This document shows positions 35,442-44,244 of a stretch of DNA of 64,000 nt, piece after piece. A program made the position numbers and the translations under genes. The DNA is taken from positions 434,001 through 498,000 of the forward strand of contig NZ_CP131599.1 in assembly GCF_030685535.1 (NCBI RefSeq). Direction: 5' to 3'. Numbering within the stretch: position 1 is the first letter of the stretch; every line of letters begins with the position of its first letter. The notes under the pieces were generated by a model. It worked only from the letters and a program-made list of their open reading frames with translations, was not told the DNA's origin and did no database searches. The DNA comes from Photobacterium leiognathi (GTDB lineage Bacteria > Pseudomonadota > Gammaproteobacteria > Enterobacterales > Vibrionaceae).

Positions 35442-36233
35442 TTAGCTGACTAGGCTTAAAGGTGTGGTATAACTTTTCCAAGCTTGAGCATAAAGCGCTT
35501 TTGATTGTTGTTGTAGACGCTTTATCTTCATTTTCTCAATATCGTTGAGTTCACGATCCTGTGCAATGGCTAGGCGTTCGATACTTTGGATCATCTCGTA
35601 GATGTCATGCTCTTCACCATTTTTAATCTCAGCAATGGCTTCAAGGTGTAGTTGAACCTCGGCAACAAGGCCACTGTTATTAAGGCGAACAAGCATTTTG
35701 ATGTCGCGGTAACCCGATGCAGCAGGTGCGCTGAAACGGTTTTTGACTTCTAATACTGACGCATGTTGAGCGATAAAATCATAGGTTTTGATCAAATCTG
35801 AAATATTGTCACACACTAGGCTGCCACGAACGATGTCTGTTAATTTATTAGTATGACCATTCAGTTCTGTGGCAATTTTTGTTTTAGCACGTTGTTGAGA
35901 CTTAATGCCGGGTAGTAGAGCTTTCGACTGACTGTAAAGCGCGCTGGTTTCCAATAGCATATTAAGCTCTTGCTGAGCTGGAAATGCATTAGTGTATAGC
36001 ACACTTAATTGATTGTAAGGTTGTGTAATATTGTGCGCACGCCAACTAGGAATCTGCTGTAGCTCGTTGATAGAATGCGTTAAGTTATGTAGCGTTGATT
36101 CGGTATGAATTGCTGTTAACTCATTTACTTGCTTGTGAGCTGAAGGCTGAGGCAAGGTTTGAGCAATAGGGTTACGACCAAAAGTTAGTAGCAGTAAACA
36201 ACATGTAGCACGAGCTACGGAATGAACAACCAT
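35442..36233 (-). CDS. Exported protein with RelA/SpoT-synthetase-like core, copy B
   Basis: 263 residues. ATG 36233 is chosen because AAAGGAG lies just upstream and it yields a signal peptide (hydrophobic core CCLLLLTF, end IAQ). A reading from 36368 would add 45 unlikely residues. Same architecture as copy A: QRAKTKIATELNGHTNK, TDIVRGSLV (132-140), SGYRDIKMLV (173-182), AEVQLHL (191-197) and HDIYEMIQ (209-216), plus a Lys-rich helical tail. The signal and N-terminal regions have diverged while the core is conserved, as expected after an old duplication. Function unknown; no immunity-like gene is adjacent. Confidence 0.6.
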   Translation of the reverse strand: MVVHSVARATCCLLLLTFGRNPIAQTLPQPSAHKQVNELTAIHTESTLHNLTHSINELQQIPSWRAHNITQPYNQLSVLYTNAFPAQQELNMLLETSALYSQSKALLPGIKSQQRAKTKIATELNGHTNKLTDIVRGSLVCDNISDLIKTYDFIAQHASVLEVKNRFSAPAASGYRDIKMLVRLNNSGLVAEVQLHLEAIAEIKNGEEHDIYEMIQSIERLAIAQDRELNDIEKMKIKRLQQQSKALYAQAWKSYTTPLSLVS

Positions 36234-36511
36234 TTTTACTCCTTTAGCACAGTCCTCTAGCAAATGGCGGCTGAGGCTGTGGTTTATCTTTGAACGTCCT
36301 GTTCTGGCGCTAAAGATAATACGGAATGTTGTTTTTTGGTAATAAAATTCGTTATTTTTTTTAACCACAAATCAACATTGTGAGTAGGGTCATAAAATAA
36401 AGGGCTTTAAAAGGATAATTATGCTTTGCTATAAAGTGATAAGTAGCTTTTATTGTTTAAATAATATCCAATTCAAGTTTTTGTAGTGTTTAATCGTAGG
36501 GAATGTAAGTA

Positions 36512-36622
36512 ATGCAGGAAAATCTATTAATTGGCTTTATCGTTATTTGGGTTGCGTTAGTGTTGGGGAGTGTGATGCTTTTTCAACGTGGTAAAGATGT
36601 GGTACGTAAACGCAAGCTTTGA
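36512..36622 (+). CDS. 36-residue single-helix membrane protein
   Basis: The sequence reads MQENLLIGFIVIWVALVLGS then a basic end (RGKDVVRKRKL): one membrane helix with a positive inside tail. AGGGA lies 9 bases before the ATG. 12 bp downstream begins another small membrane protein, so the two may form a micro-operon. No known family recognised. Confidence 0.5.
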   Translation: MQENLLIGFIVIWVALVLGSVMLFQRGKDVVRKRKL

Positions 36623-36634
36623 CCAATTTACACC

Positions 36635-36844
36635 GTGTTCAGTAATGTGATAATTGGTGCTTTTATTGTTTATATGCAGCCGCCTACAATGTGGATGATA
36701 GCGATTTTAGTGCTGTTAGTACCATTAACCTTACTTACTATTCGTTCAACTAAATTTTGTGACAGTTGCGGACAAGCGAGTCGATCACCTTTCTTTATGA
36801 AGCCACCACAAGTGTGTAGTCACTGTAATAAGCCGCTTAGCTGA
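36635..36844 (+). CDS. Small membrane protein with a zinc-ribbon
   Basis: Up to 69 residues from GTG 36635 (no clear ribosome binding site; ATG 36674 is an alternative giving 56). One or two hydrophobic segments are followed by a CDSCG...CSHCN knuckle, four Cys spaced as a zinc ribbon. Possibly co-translated with the 36-residue gene upstream. Function unknown. Confidence 0.55.
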   Translation: MFSNVIIGAFIVYMQPPTMWMIAILVLLVPLTLLTIRSTKFCDSCGQASRSPFFMKPPQVCSHCNKPLS

Positions 36845-36867
36845 TTAACGTTACTAAATTATCTACT

Positions 36868-36919
36868 AAAAAAGCCATCATGACTCTTCGATATATAAAG
36901 AAAGACAATGATGGCTTTT
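36868..36919 (+). terminator. Bidirectional terminator
   Basis: Stem AAAGCCATCAT/ATGATGGCTTT (36871-36881 with 36908-36918) with a long loop and T/A runs on both sides. Confidence 0.7.
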
Positions 36920-36947
36920 TGTTTATGGAGGATACTGTAAACGAGGT

Positions 36948-37301
36948 TTAAGCTTTCGCTGTCAGTGGAAAGGTTTCAAATTGAATACCTGACCAGCCAA
37001 ACTTCATGAAGTGACGAATGTTCTGATGATCGTCATTGTCAGGATGTGCTAATACATCGTTACGATAGTACTGACCAAAACAAGCCAATGTTTCTTGCTT
37101 TGAAAGCTGGTTTAATTTCGCAAAAGCAAAAATTTTGCACGAACCTTCATTAGTGCCTGCGTAATTTTTTAGCGTATCGTTATCCAGACCGTTGTAAAAC
37201 GTTGCTGCTTGATAATCATAATGCTCTGCGATCACTGCCATAACTTGTGGAAATTCGACACTTTCTGGGGCGTTTTTAAGTGCTTGTAGTAATGCGTCCA
37301 T
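36948..37301 (-). CDS. HopJ-family protein
   Basis: 117 residues matching the HopJ type III effector-like family, widespread in free-living gammaproteobacteria: FPQVMAVIAEHYDYQAATFY, then GTNEGSCKIFAFAKLNQLS and HFMKFGWSGIQFE at the end. Despite the name, members in Vibrionaceae are housekeeping-like cytosolic proteins of unknown role. GGAGAAAAAC precedes the ATG. Separated from the upstream DUF2750 gene by a terminator. Confidence 0.88.
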   Translation of the reverse strand: MDALLQALKNAPESVEFPQVMAVIAEHYDYQAATFYNGLDNDTLKNYAGTNEGSCKIFAFAKLNQLSKQETLACFGQYYRNDVLAHPDNDDHQNIRHFMKFGWSGIQFETFPLTAKA

Positions 37302-37320
37302 TTGAGTTTTTCTCCTTATA

Positions 37321-37347
37321 AAAAAGGTCAGATTTGATCTGACCTTT
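37321..37347 (-). terminator. Terminator of the DUF2750 gene
   Basis: Stem AAAGGTCAGAT/ATCTGACCTTT (37323-37333 with 37337-37347), followed by T run on the minus strand. Confidence 0.88.
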
Positions 37348-37382
37348 ATGTTACAAAATCTATAGTGTTAAAGCTGAATTGA

Positions 37383-37775
37383 TTAACGCTGCTTTTTCGC
37401 TTGGTTCTTAAGCTCGTAATCTAACTCGTCTGGGTAGATCACTAAACCTTCTTGATCTTGAATTGGGAACACCACGATAGCCAGTTCGTCATCTTCAAGG
37501 CCGTGAGTCCAACGGCTATGCCATTTATTTAAAGAAATAGACTCAGCTTTACAGTTATCCCATTCACCAGTTGCCCATGCCTCGGCAAACTCTTTGTTTG
37601 ACCATACAGGTACGCAATCTTCGTCGTCTGTATTTAGCATTACGCAGCCGTGTTCATCGATTAGGATCCAAATTTCGCGGTTAGCGACAACTTCTTTTAC
37701 TAAATGCTTATAACGCTTTTCTGCATCAAAACCTTGGATTGTTTCAATTGCTGTCGCATCTAATGGCGTAGACAT
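37383..37775 (-). CDS. DUF2750 protein, copy 1
   Basis: 130 residues: KEVVANREIWILIDEHGCVM, VPVWSNKEFAEAWATGEWDN, LNKWHSRWTHGLEDDELAIV. This is the DUF2750 pattern, a small acidic soluble family with conserved Trp residues. A related protein lies at 53052 (PFWSNEADAKAQC, IFLEDWMITLAEDGVLVGL). Function unknown; these may be immunity-like or housekeeping proteins. Confidence 0.85.
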   Translation of the reverse strand: MSTPLDATAIETIQGFDAEKRYKHLVKEVVANREIWILIDEHGCVMLNTDDEDCVPVWSNKEFAEAWATGEWDNCKAESISLNKWHSRWTHGLEDDELAIVVFPIQDQEGLVIYPDELDYELKNQAKKQR

Positions 37776-37947
37776 GATGTGATACCTTGATGATTATGTC
37801 GATTGGTTGTAAGAATAAATCAAAATAGAACAGAGATCTTGTTTTATCCTGTTGATATCACAATTTAATGGGGTTTCGCCATCTTCTGGTGCAAGATCCT
37901 TTTCAGGTTTTAATACTTTACTTAGTTAACTACACAAGGAGTAGGTG

Positions 37948-39486
37948 TTGTTACGTTTGTTGCTATCTGCTGCTACGGCTATGTCATTATCATTCATGAT
38001 GGCGGGATGTAATTGGGTCTATTGGGATGAAGATTTTGACAGCTATAAAGATCTTTCTTTAACCAATCCTTATCCGTTTCACAAAGTGGATCATTTTGAT
38101 CCCCAAACCGGGGCTGAGCGAAACGAGGTCATGGTATTAAACAATGGGCTGGTGGCACTCCAAGCGCGTATTGATATGATCCGTAGGGCGAAACAAACTA
38201 TTGAGGTGGAGTACTTTATTTTCTCTCCTGATATGAGTGGGAAAATCTTGGTACAAGAGCTGGTAGATGCCGCTAAAAGAGGTGTAAACGTTCGGATCTT
38301 GATTGATAAATCCGCCACTGTTTTTGAATTTGATGAGTTTTATGCCGAAGGATTGAAACCTTATGGAATAGAAGTGCGTTATTACAACGCTGCGCCTATC
38401 TATTATGTCTCGACTATTAACTTTCGTAATCACCGTAAATTGTTAGTAGTTGATGATCGCGAAGCAATCACTGGTGGTCGAAATGTTGAAAATGATTATT
38501 ATGATTTATCTGAGCATTATAATTTCCTCGATCGTGATTTATATGTAAAAGGCTCAATAGCGAAAGCGATGCGTGCTTCCTTTGATGCTTTTTTTGAACA
38601 TGAAATCAGTGAGCGTTATCAAGCGCCCGAAATACCGAGTAGTCGTATCGAGTTACAAAAATACGAACGAAAAATGTCTGATGTAAAAGCCTTTCTCGCG
38701 CATAACCCACATGAAGCAGAGACTCGAGCAAAGATTGAAGCGATTGCTCGACCTGTATTAGCGTCAAAACCTTTATATTCCTGTCCTGAAATGACCTTTA
38801 CCTCTGATGCGCCAGGTGGCTCGTTTTGGACCCGATTTAAAGATCCGTATAGCGATAATTACCGTTTTTTGCGTAAGACTATTTTCGATAAGGTAATGAC
38901 GGTAGATAAAGGCTTGATTCTCGCCTCGCCGTATTTATTGAATAATCGCAAGTCAGAACACTTAATGCATGTGTTACTTGATAAAAATATCGATATGACT
39001 TTGTACAGCAACTCATTATCGTCAACGGATGCAACCTATGTGGCTGCTCAGCTTTATACCCATGTTTACGATTGGCAAGCAAAGGGGATGAAAGTGTACC
39101 TCCATGCTGGTGAATGGTTAGATGAAATGACAACGATTAGCCCATCCATTCAATCTGCACGGTGGGGGATGCATGCGAAAACCCAAGTGTATAAACGTAG
39201 TGGTGCAGGGCAAAACGAAATCATGGTAGGTACCTACAATATTGATAATCGCTCAAATCACTACAATGCAGAAATGGCACTATTTTGTCGTGGTAATGAT
39301 CTGCTGGTTACCGAGGTAGAGCAAAGTATTCTTTCAAGAGCGAACAATGGCTATCAAATTGTTGGGAAAAACCAAGCAGTAGATAGCGAAAGAAAGGCAG
39401 TAAATGTGTACGGTGCAGGCGATCCTGATACCACAAAAATGAAGTTTATGTGGTTACCATCATGGCTGTTTAATTTCTTACTATAA
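37948..39486 (+). CDS. Phospholipase D-family lipoprotein with an atypical second motif
   Basis: About 512 residues. AAGGAG lies 6 bases before TTG 37948; GTG 37945 is only 3 bases away and so less likely. A lipobox (FMMAGC) follows a signal peptide. The first HKD motif HRKLLVVD is intact (about residue 162), with GGRNVENDYYD after it. The second is HAKTQVYK (about residue 409): the Asp of HxKxxxxD is replaced by Lys, although the following GTYNIDNRS loop is kept. It resembles cardiolipin-synthase-like lipoproteins. The changed motif could lower activity. Only distantly related to the PLD protein at 9536. Confidence 0.85.
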   Translation: MLRLLLSAATAMSLSFMMAGCNWVYWDEDFDSYKDLSLTNPYPFHKVDHFDPQTGAERNEVMVLNNGLVALQARIDMIRRAKQTIEVEYFIFSPDMSGKILVQELVDAAKRGVNVRILIDKSATVFEFDEFYAEGLKPYGIEVRYYNAAPIYYVSTINFRNHRKLLVVDDREAITGGRNVENDYYDLSEHYNFLDRDLYVKGSIAKAMRASFDAFFEHEISERYQAPEIPSSRIELQKYERKMSDVKAFLAHNPHEAETRAKIEAIARPVLASKPLYSCPEMTFTSDAPGGSFWTRFKDPYSDNYRFLRKTIFDKVMTVDKGLILASPYLLNNRKSEHLMHVLLDKNIDMTLYSNSLSSTDATYVAAQLYTHVYDWQAKGMKVYLHAGEWLDEMTTISPSIQSARWGMHAKTQVYKRSGAGQNEIMVGTYNIDNRSNHYNAEMALFCRGNDLLVTEVEQSILSRANNGYQIVGKNQAVDSERKAVNVYGAGDPDTTKMKFMWLPSWLFNFLL

Positions 39487-39785
39487 GTAAAATGTAAATA
39501 TATTCATACAATAAAATACAAGTAATTAGATATGAAAAAGATATTTATGTCTTATATTTTATTGTCAAAATGAAAATAGTATAAAAATATTACGTCAAAA
39601 AAAGATATATATTGAATGAATAAGGTCATGAAATAAAAAATATATTATTTCTTTCGCATTTTAAAATGCAAAATAACTAGTGTGTTTTTTCTTTATGTCT
39701 CGCTATTAATACGAGGCATGATATTGATTTTTTGCCTATATTGTAAAAAAGAGGGAAATAAACGATATCAGAAAAGGTGACCGCA
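39487..39785. other. Very AT-rich region before vpsR
   Basis: About 300 bp, roughly 80% A+T. No gene or clear hairpin. Such sequence before biofilm regulators is often H-NS bound; this is speculative. Confidence 0.35.
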
Positions 39786-41135
39786 ATGGTAGCACAGTGT
39801 GATAAGAAAACATTTAAAGCTCAACTCGTTGCTATTGGCTGTACTTACGAACCTTGGATTGCGTTATTGGAGCAAACAGGATGGAAAACACATTGTTGTT
39901 ATGATCTTCGTACAGCTGATGCTATCTTAGAAGAATACAGTCCTTGTATTTGTATTGTAGACTTAAGCAATAATGATTTTAGTTTGAACAGTATTTCTTT
40001 AAGGGCGAATAAAACTAAACAAGTAAAATGGATAGCTGTTATTAAAAAAGAGCAGCTAGATATGGATGCAATTTGCCAGTTTATTAATAACTACTGTGTT
40101 GACTATTTTTCAATTCCTATTCCATCGACGCATTTATTAGAAACTGTTGACTACCAACTAGGGATGTTAGAAATTGAAGCTAACTCATGGATAGAAATAG
40201 ATGCTCAACAAGATATAGGTTTATTTGGGGAGTCTAAATCGATTAAACATTTAAAAGATATGGTGCGTCGTGTTGCAATGACAGATGTAAATGTCTTTAT
40301 TAGTGGGGAGCAGGGAACAGGGAAAGAACTTATCGCAAATTCAATTCATAGTTTGAGTAAGCGTAGAAACGAAGGTTTCAACATAATTAACTGTGCATCA
40401 CTGACCGAAGATGATGAAAAAATCGCTTTTCTCGATCCGGAAAGTAAGCATGTTACAGAGCATACAATCAAAGAGGGAACAGTATTATTAAACGGTGTTG
40501 AAGAGTTATCTAAATCGTTACAACAAAATCTGTTAGCTTATTTACAGCAACCTACTAAAGATACATTAGATGATACAAGAGAGTGTGATGTTCGGGTTAT
40601 TGCGTGTTCAAGTGCAAATTTAGAGCAGGCGATTTTAAATGAAACTTTCAGCAAAGAGCTGTATTATCGTCTTAATGTTTTCCATATTTCAGTTCCGACG
40701 TTACGTGAAAGAGGGGCTGATATCATCGCGCTAGCTGAGTATTTTCTGCAAAAATATTCGAGAGAATATAATACTATCGCAACCCAATATAATGAAGAAG
40801 CCAAGCAATTATTGCTGAGATACAATTGACTAGGAAATGTGCGCGAATTGATTAACCAAATTAAGCGAGTTTCATTATTAACGGATGGTAATGAAGTTGG
40901 AGTAGAGCACTTTGACTTACCTAAGAAGATTAATATGAAGCAAAGCTTAAGAAATATTAAAGATGAAGCGGAAAAAGACGTACTGGTTGCGGTATTAGAA
41001 ACGCATCGAGGTCAAGTTGCATCAGCGGCAAAAGACTTAGGTGTATCTCGTGCCACCATGTATCGACTGCTGAATAAACATAATATCGTTCCTGATGTTC
41101 GTTACTATAATGGTTCGAATTACGCGCAAGATTAA
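39786..41135 (+). pseudogene. vpsR: VpsR-type biofilm regulator interrupted by an in-frame TGA
   Basis: ATG 39786 follows AAAAGG by 8 bases. The product matches Vibrio VpsR: a receiver-like domain (SYEPW-type TYEPWIALLEQTGW, CIVDLS with the Asp-59 equivalent), an AAA+ domain with Walker A GEQGTGKE but no GAFTGA and a degraded Walker B (LLNGVEEL), and a Fis-type HTH (SAAKDLGVSRATMYRLLNKH). At 40827-40829 the conserved RYxWPGNVREL becomes RYN-stop-LGNVREL: TGG to TGA, with Pro also changed to Leu. The frame resumes at once and is intact to 41135. A product stopping here lacks the DNA-binding domain, so c-di-GMP-driven exopolysaccharide control is probably lost, unless the base is a sequencing error. 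Confidence 0.85.
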
Positions 41136-41153
41136 TGTTTTACTAATACAATG

Positions 41154-41189
41154 AAGCCCACTTATCAATGAGTAAGTGGGCTTTTTTGT
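41154..41189 (+). terminator. Terminator after vpsR
   Basis: Stem AAGCCCACTTA/TAAGTGGGCTT (41154-41164 with 41173-41183), then TTTTTTG. Confidence 0.92.
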
Positions 41190-41196
41190 GTCTTTA

Positions 41197-42123
41197 TTAT
41201 GTATCAGCAAGAGTGAGATTAAATAGCAGAGGGCAGTGATCACTTAACTGGTATTGTTCAACTTGATGTTTAGCAAACTGAATTTGTTGAGCGCTATTTA
41301 ATATGAAATGAACACTACTAAAACCATGATCGATAAGTTGTTTGTATTGGCGGTAATACACGCGATTGTTTTTGGTCACCTTAGCAAGGCAATTACCATT
41401 GATATTCTGACTGAGCCATTTGAGTGGTTTATTGGCGGAACTTGAGATAAAGCTATTATTGATTGATGGTGACTGATGAATACGGTGGTTAAAGTCACCC
41501 ACGACAATAAACGGTACTTGCTTCGTTTGTTGATTATTTACCCATTGTTGAACTATTTGGCGCTGCAAATTCAATGTACGGCAGGCTTTCTTTTTATTAT
41601 GGCTTAGTTGCTTTGGATAAAAACAGCCAGATTTGAGATGAAGGTTGGCTATTGTTATCGCATTATTGTTCAGCTTTATACTGATTACAGCGCCATAGCG
41701 TAATTTCTGTTGGTAGTGGGATGTTAAGCCTAATGAAGCGGCAGGAGAGCTAAGATCACTGATGTCATTAAGTTGTTTGGCAGAAATAGACGTTTTAACC
41801 GCAAAGCCTGTGAATTGATTTATCCCATTGAATTTATCTTCCTCGCTCATCATTCTTGATGACATAAATACTTGATACTGATCTTTGGGGAGTACCCGGT
41901 AGAGATTTTTCGCTGAGTTCACTTCTTGAAAGGCGAGTACATCAGGTTGATGAGTAAGAAAGATTTGTTTTAATGCTTGGTAGTCTTTTGCTGTTCGTTG
42001 GATGTCGTTTCTGGGATGATCCGCTAACCATTGAAAATTCCACGTCATTAACGTGAATGAATTTGCCTGACAAACACTAGCGAGTATGAATTGAATCGCA
42101 AAAAAGAATAAATACGGGATCAG
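41197..42123 (-). CDS. Exported endonuclease/exonuclease/phosphatase-family protein
   Basis: The first ATG (42048) lies inside the first beta strand (TLMTWNFQWL), so the real start must be upstream. The frame stays open and encodes LIPYLFFFAIQFILASVCQA, an evident signal peptide, right after AAGGAG. The only candidate starts there are CTG 42123 or ATC 42120. Catalytic motifs of the DNase I/EEP fold are visible: FQEVNS, IANLHLKSGCF, VVGDFNHR and the terminal SDHCPLLF. It is therefore a predicted periplasmic or secreted nuclease or phosphodiesterase. Monocistronic, convergent with vpsR. Confidence 0.8.
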   Translation of the reverse strand: MIPYLFFFAIQFILASVCQANSFTLMTWNFQWLADHPRNDIQRTAKDYQALKQIFLTHQPDVLAFQEVNSAKNLYRVLPKDQYQVFMSSRMMSEEDKFNGINQFTGFAVKTSISAKQLNDISDLSSPAASLGLTSHYQQKLRYGAVISIKLNNNAITIANLHLKSGCFYPKQLSHNKKKACRTLNLQRQIVQQWVNNQQTKQVPFIVVGDFNHRIHQSPSINNSFISSSANKPLKWLSQNINGNCLAKVTKNNRVYYRQYKQLIDHGFSSVHFILNSAQQIQFAKHQVEQYQLSDHCPLLFNLTLADT

Positions 42124-42325
42124 GTACTCCTTATTTTTACGTTAAATTTTAAAGTGTTATTATAATATTTATGATGAAAATTCAGTTTCACTGTTACTGG
42201 TAAACGTAATTTTCTGGAGTTAGTTATCACACCACTTGAAAGCCACTCTCAATATAGTATGCAGTGTGTTATCTCAAACAAAATCTAGAGCCGCACTGTT
42301 CACTTCGTCTTAAAAGGAATCAAAG

Positions 42326-42748
42326 ATGGAGATATTACTGCTTGACCCCGAGGTTGCGTGGGGAAAATTTAAGATCCTTGCGTGGTTTGCTGCTTTATCT
42401 ATTGTGTTGGTCTATGTCGTGCTGCGTGTCGAAGCATATATGAAGTGTAAGTCATTAACCGTTAAAAGCGTTGTGCTTAAGTGCTCTTTTCTACCGATAT
42501 TATTTTTAACGGTAGGCTACATAGAGCATTTAGATCGATTTTATAGTTTTGCGATTCAACCTAATGGCAATGTTATTTTGAACTATGTATTTCCAGAAGG
42601 GAAAAAGGTAGCGCTACAGCCAGAAAAAGCATGGATAGATCATGATCGTGCTGGGTGCGCTGTGTATATTAAAGCACAAGGTGAGCGCTATAAAAGTGTA
42701 ATGTCTGTACGATCATCCAAATGTCGCCAAGCCGTTGAAGCGATATAA
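42326..42748 (+). CDS. Two-helix membrane protein, unknown
   Basis: 140 residues. Hydrophobic segments lie at about residues 17-35 and 49-64, followed by a beta-rich C-terminal domain of some 70 residues with two Cys. AAAAGGA precedes the ATG. Topology suggests the C-terminal domain is on the same side as the N-terminus. I recognise no family. Confidence 0.6.
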   Translation: MEILLLDPEVAWGKFKILAWFAALSIVLVYVVLRVEAYMKCKSLTVKSVVLKCSFLPILFLTVGYIEHLDRFYSFAIQPNGNVILNYVFPEGKKVALQPEKAWIDHDRAGCAVYIKAQGERYKSVMSVRSSKCRQAVEAI

Positions 42749-42752
42749 CAAA

Positions 42753-42784
42753 ACAGCCACTGACGGTTATCAGTGGCTGTTTAT
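42753..42784 (+). terminator. Bidirectional terminator
   Basis: Stem ACAGCCACTGA/TCAGTGGCTGT (42753-42763 with 42770-42780), between convergent genes. Confidence 0.88.
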
Positions 42785-42809
42785 CTTGTATTGTTCAATG
42801 TGGTATTTA

Positions 42810-43916
42810 CTAAGCTGCAATATAGCAATTACGTCCTGCTTCTTTGGCACTGTATAAATTGTTATCCGCCGTTTCGATAAATTGTGTTGGACGCTGATCG
42901 GGATGGTATGTCGTAATGCCTTGGCTAATGGTGACGATATTACTGATATTTGAACCTGGGTGGATAATAGCGACTTTAGATAAGTTTTCTTGAATACGCT
43001 GTGAAACAAGAATTGCACCATCTAAATCGGTATTTGGCAGCAATACAACAAACTCTTCCCCACCATAGCGAGATACACTATCGATTCCTCGTAGTAGGCT
43101 TGCATCAATGATCTTTGCCACGAGCTTTAGGCATTCATCGCCTGCAATGTGCCCCTGAGTGTCATTGAAGTTCTTAAAGTAATCAATATCAATCAAAATC
43201 ATCGATAGCGGAATGTTGAGTCGTTTCGCGGTATTGATTTGCCTATCCAACTCAGATTGAAAGAAACGACGATTTTTAATTTGTGTTAGCTGATCACGAG
43301 AAGCGAGATGATTAAGCTCTTTTAATAGCTTTTTATTTTCATGTTCTTGCTGCACACGATTACTAAACCAGCGATAAAGCACACGGCGACCTGATTCTAC
43401 AATAATGGCGGTGATAGCCAGCTTTTCAAATGAAAAGAGGTAAGTGAATCTGTCATCTTGCAGGGTTACCCAAGTGCTAAACAATAAAATTGGCACTACT
43501 GCTAAATATAATGCATCGCGATAGGTATAAAAGCCGAGCAAAGCAACCATAATCATGAGGTTGGCAATAACCTCAGCTGTCAGTGTTGAACCGGAAAAAT
43601 TACCAAGAATTAAGACGGTTGCTCCCCAACTTAAGCCATAGACAAAGGTATAGAATGCTGCGACATAACGGTAGTTGGATGGCTCTGACGTTCGATTGAA
43701 ATAGGCTAACCCAAACAGAGATAGTACAATTTGCCAGCAAAACTGGGCTGTGAGTACATATGTCGCATTATGATTGTTGTCTATGTGGTTAATCCATAAT
43801 GTGGTGAGCATTACCGTTAAGATCATAAGAGAGATTTTTGATGCCCATAAAAAACCAATGCGTAGGTTCTTATAGGTAACTCTATTGATCCGCTGTGTAA
43901 GTGTTAAGCCATCCAT
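42810..43916 (-). CDS. Membrane-bound diguanylate cyclase (GGDEF)
   Basis: 368 residues. About five or six hydrophobic segments in residues 20-185 (MASE-like sensor, not a named family) are followed by a short coiled coil and a GGDEF domain. The active site is YGGEEFVVLLP (about residue 284) and the metal Asp lies in LIDIDYFKNFNDTQGH. The RxxD inhibitory site is not evident five residues upstream of the active site. The product makes c-di-GMP and so should promote sessile growth. Monocistronic. Confidence 0.92.
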   Translation of the reverse strand: MDGLTLTQRINRVTYKNLRIGFLWASKISLMILTVMLTTLWINHIDNNHNATYVLTAQFCWQIVLSLFGLAYFNRTSEPSNYRYVAAFYTFVYGLSWGATVLILGNFSGSTLTAEVIANLMIMVALLGFYTYRDALYLAVVPILLFSTWVTLQDDRFTYLFSFEKLAITAIIVESGRRVLYRWFSNRVQQEHENKKLLKELNHLASRDQLTQIKNRRFFQSELDRQINTAKRLNIPLSMILIDIDYFKNFNDTQGHIAGDECLKLVAKIIDASLLRGIDSVSRYGGEEFVVLLPNTDLDGAILVSQRIQENLSKVAIIHPGSNISNIVTISQGITTYHPDQRPTQFIETADNNLYSAKEAGRNCYIAA

Positions 43917-44112
43917 TTATTTTATAAATCTACCTTTCTAAGTGGTCAAACAAGTTTACTTCATTAGCCATAAAAGCAAGAATTTTTTCTCAATTTTTTT
44001 TCGAAAATGACAAATAAACTTATTGACAATTGTATATAAAAAACCGCTTTCAAAAAGAATTTTGTGGCGTATCAAACGCATCGCTCGCAACGTAATCTCT
44101 CTTTAGCTGATA

Positions 44113-44126
44113 TTGATTTGGATCAA
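44113..44126 (+). promoter_or_regulatory. FNR box upstream of nrdD
   Basis: TTGATTTGGATCAA is a perfect match to the FNR consensus TTGAT-N4-ATCAA, 118 bp before the nrdD start. It fits oxygen-controlled expression of class III ribonucleotide reductase. Confidence 0.88.
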
Positions 44127-44185
44127 TGTTTGTTTTTGGAAAATCTCGCCTAATACCCACATCTTGTTGTTACACATATACCAAA

Positions 44186-44201
44186 TGCCTATATTTTGTG
44201 T
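44186..44201 (+). promoter_or_regulatory. Possible NrdR box
   Basis: TGCCTATATTTTGTGT matches 12 of 16 positions of the NrdR consensus ACACTATATATAGTGT. The usual second box at fixed spacing is not clear, so the call is weak. Confidence 0.35.
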
Positions 44202-44244
44202 TTGTGTGACACTGTAATGAATCTTGAGTATTTAGGAGCCTGGT

